18,183 nucleotides of DNA from Saccoglossus kowalevskii (lineage: Eukaryota > Hemichordata > Enteropneusta > Harrimaniidae). Shown here piece by piece: positions 16,747 to 18,183 of the stretch. Numbering within the stretch: position 1 is the first letter of the stretch; every line of letters starts with the position of its first letter. A program made the position numbers and the translations under genes. The notes beneath the pieces were generated by a model. That model made no database searches and had not been told where the DNA came from. It was given only the letters and a program-made list of their open reading frames with translations. The stretch lies in NCBI RefSeq assembly GCF_000003605.2, contig NW_003109980.1, positions 176,445-194,627 of the forward strand, written 5' to 3'.

Positions 16747-17880
16747 GTAAGTATCATCTACAAATAGTTTGTGTATGTTTTAGCTTTGATATTATTTATG
16801 TTTTTATTAATAATTCTTGGAAGTTTCACATTGTCTGTCCTTACTTAGCAATAATAATGTACAAACAAACTTTTGTAATTTATTAACCCTTCCATTATCT
16901 TATTTTTAAGTGCTAATCAACAAAATATGCCAACAAACATATCAACTTTATACTAGTATTTTAAAAATGTTTACCCTATCACATGTAGTCAGATTTCCTT
17001 CTTTCAATATACCTCCTGATAATGGCTGCTTGTCTGATTGGCATTATTTTGCTGACTATTTCTACTTTATAAATCTAGTGGCCTTAGTAATCTTAGCTTA
17101 AATTTAAAACAGTTGATGGAACAGTATAAGGTTTGTGCATTTCCTTTCCAACTGAAACAAAAAGTTGTTGATAACATGCATGACTTTTGTCAATATGTAC
17201 TGGCCCATCTGAGTCCGTAGCTGAGTTTCAGATTCCGTGGTTGCTTGGCAGCAATGCATGTGACAATGTTGATTTGTAAGGTCCAGTGGGTGGTGGGTCA
17301 ATTCACTTCTTGTGGTCATGAATATGCATTTTTATAAGCAGATATTTTACTACTTCAGTTTTGTATCAAACAAATTGTTGTTATATTGTATGCAAGCTGC
17401 CTTTGATCATTTCAACGCCAAAGTAAACACTTCTTGTTTTTCATAATCAAGCCCGCATAATTTTTCCAGATTTTTAGCAAAGAACACTATTTGCAAAATA
17501 ATTCACTAGAAAATGGACAGGAACAAATTAGATATTAAATAAACTTGTGGTGAAAATCAAGAGCGAATCTATCTAATTACAGGTGAAGTCTGTTTATAAA
17601 ATTAACCACCTCGCTATTGCTGATTGACCAATCTGATTAAAATCTGATATAGTGTACGGGCTTTAATTATTTTGGCTATAAACTTATTTTAATTTTATGT
17701 TTTATTACTTTTGTTATTAATGCCTTGTTATTTTATTATTTTACTTTGATTTTGATTTTGTGATTTTTTTTAAATTCCGCCCTACCTACATCTGAGCCGA
17801 TGCCTATGTAACGAGATTTCAATGAGACCCACTGTCGACGATTTTAGTCAACGAATCACAGACCTTCTTCTATAGCGCAC
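16747..17880. other. AIP intron or intergenic region, no further AIP exon seen
   Basis: AT-rich. I found no exon resembling the continuation of the AIP PPIase-like domain. Towards the right end the sequence gains CpGs and a CCAAT box (GACCAATC near 17627), suggesting a promoter for the gene starting at 17881/17929. Confidence 0.55.
17820..17876 (+). other. Possible upstream ORF, 18 codons
   Basis: ATG near 17822 followed by RPTVDDFSQRITDLLL and TAG, ending just before the main start region. If transcription starts upstream, it could reduce translation of the downstream ORF. Confidence 0.25.
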
Positions 17881-17884
17881 ATGA

Positions 17885-17892
17885 TGACGTCA
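17885..17892. promoter_or_regulatory. Perfect CRE (TGACGTCA)
   Basis: The full 8-bp CREB/ATF palindrome lies 37 bp upstream of the ATG at 17929. If translation starts at 17881 it would instead lie in coding sequence. Confidence 0.5.
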
Positions 17893-17928
17893 CTGGGCAG
17901 AGTCAGGTGGCAAACACACTCAAATAAA

Positions 17929-17976
17929 ATGGCGGATTATACCGACGTTAGCGACCGAGAAGAACACGGCTTTTCG
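17929..17976 (+). CDS. First coding exon of an unrecognised gene
   Basis: ATG in an AAAATGGCGG context encodes MADYTDVSDREEHGFS, then donor GTAAGT at 17977. Sixteen complete codons, acidic. An in-frame ATG at 17881 would add 16 residues (MMTSLGRVRWQTHSNK) with no intervening stop; I prefer 17929 because its initiation context is stronger. I do not recognise the protein. A start motif, promoter features and a consensus donor make a real first exon likely. Confidence 0.6.
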
Positions 17977-18183
17977 GTAAGTTTATCATTGTCAAATGCA
18001 ACGAAAGTCATTTTTTTATGTTTATATTGTGGCTCGAATGGTTCGAGTTTAGATCGTTATTTTGCGTAGTTATTCTGGGAGTGACGATTTTTTTTCCACC
18101 GGTTCGACCGAACACCGGTGTCTTTTTCTAGTCGCTTGCCCTGGAGACGGGTGATGTTTTGTTGACGATCGGGTCAAAACCGT
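17977..18183 (+). other. Start of intron 1 of the unrecognised gene, with a hairpin
   Basis: CpG-containing intron start, typical of DNA next to a promoter. CACCGGTTCG at 18097-18106 pairs with CGAAC...CGGTG ending at 18120, with a 2-base bulge. Confidence 0.4.

Noticed and set aside
18097-18120. B-box-like GGTTCGACC within a hairpin
   Set aside because: The match is poor, there is no A box, and the hairpin alone does not make an RNA gene.

Overview
The window is nuclear DNA of an animal. It is AT-rich, its genes are split by GT-AG introns of about 0.1 to 3 kb, and the introns are full of tandem arrays and small non-autonomous transposons. The two recognisable proteins are single-copy metazoan housekeeping genes. 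The repeat style (pearl/HINE-like modular elements, TA-flanked MITEs) suits a marine invertebrate such as a mollusc, hemichordate or lancelet. I cannot fix the taxon from the sequence alone.

Three genes are visible. (1) TUFM, the mitochondrial translation elongation factor Tu, runs on the minus strand from an ATG at 13620 down to 1316. Ten exons join in frame into about 406 residues with all five GTPase motifs. The last roughly 50 residues (end of domain III) lie beyond base 1. (2) AIP, the AHR-interacting FKBP-like co-chaperone, starts on the plus strand. Its first coding exon (15223-15321) and second coding exon (16567-16746) give the N-terminus and first part of the PPIase-like domain; the rest of that domain and the TPR domain are not in the window. 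(3) A first exon of an unrecognised gene (ATG 17929 or in-frame 17881, donor at 17977) lies near the right end behind a perfect CRE.

TUFM and AIP are head to head. The roughly 300 bp between the TUFM start and a likely AIP 5'UTR exon donor (13926) form a CpG-containing candidate shared promoter, with two NRF-1-like half-sites and a perfect DR5 nuclear-receptor repeat.

Repeats by region: a 157-bp tandem array (1-362); a decayed relative of the large modular element (363-800); a fold-back element (about 3930-5490) into which a 1363-bp hairpin-ended modular element (4067-5429) has inserted; a 1251-bp TA-flanked MITE with 22-bp perfect TIRs (6481-7731); degenerate arrays (about 8090-8980 and 10060-10720) on either side of a nearly perfect 11 x 32-bp minisatellite (9381-9732); an imperfect fold-back of about 430 bp (11244-11677); a small fold-back (14488-14652); and a roughly 30-copy 31-bp minisatellite (15570-16498) whose every unit resembles a 3' splice site, just before the AIP second coding exon.

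The most notable non-genic observations are a common core shared by several 120-160-bp monomer arrays, the decoy-acceptor minisatellite, and the bidirectional promoter with DR5 and NRF-1-like sites.
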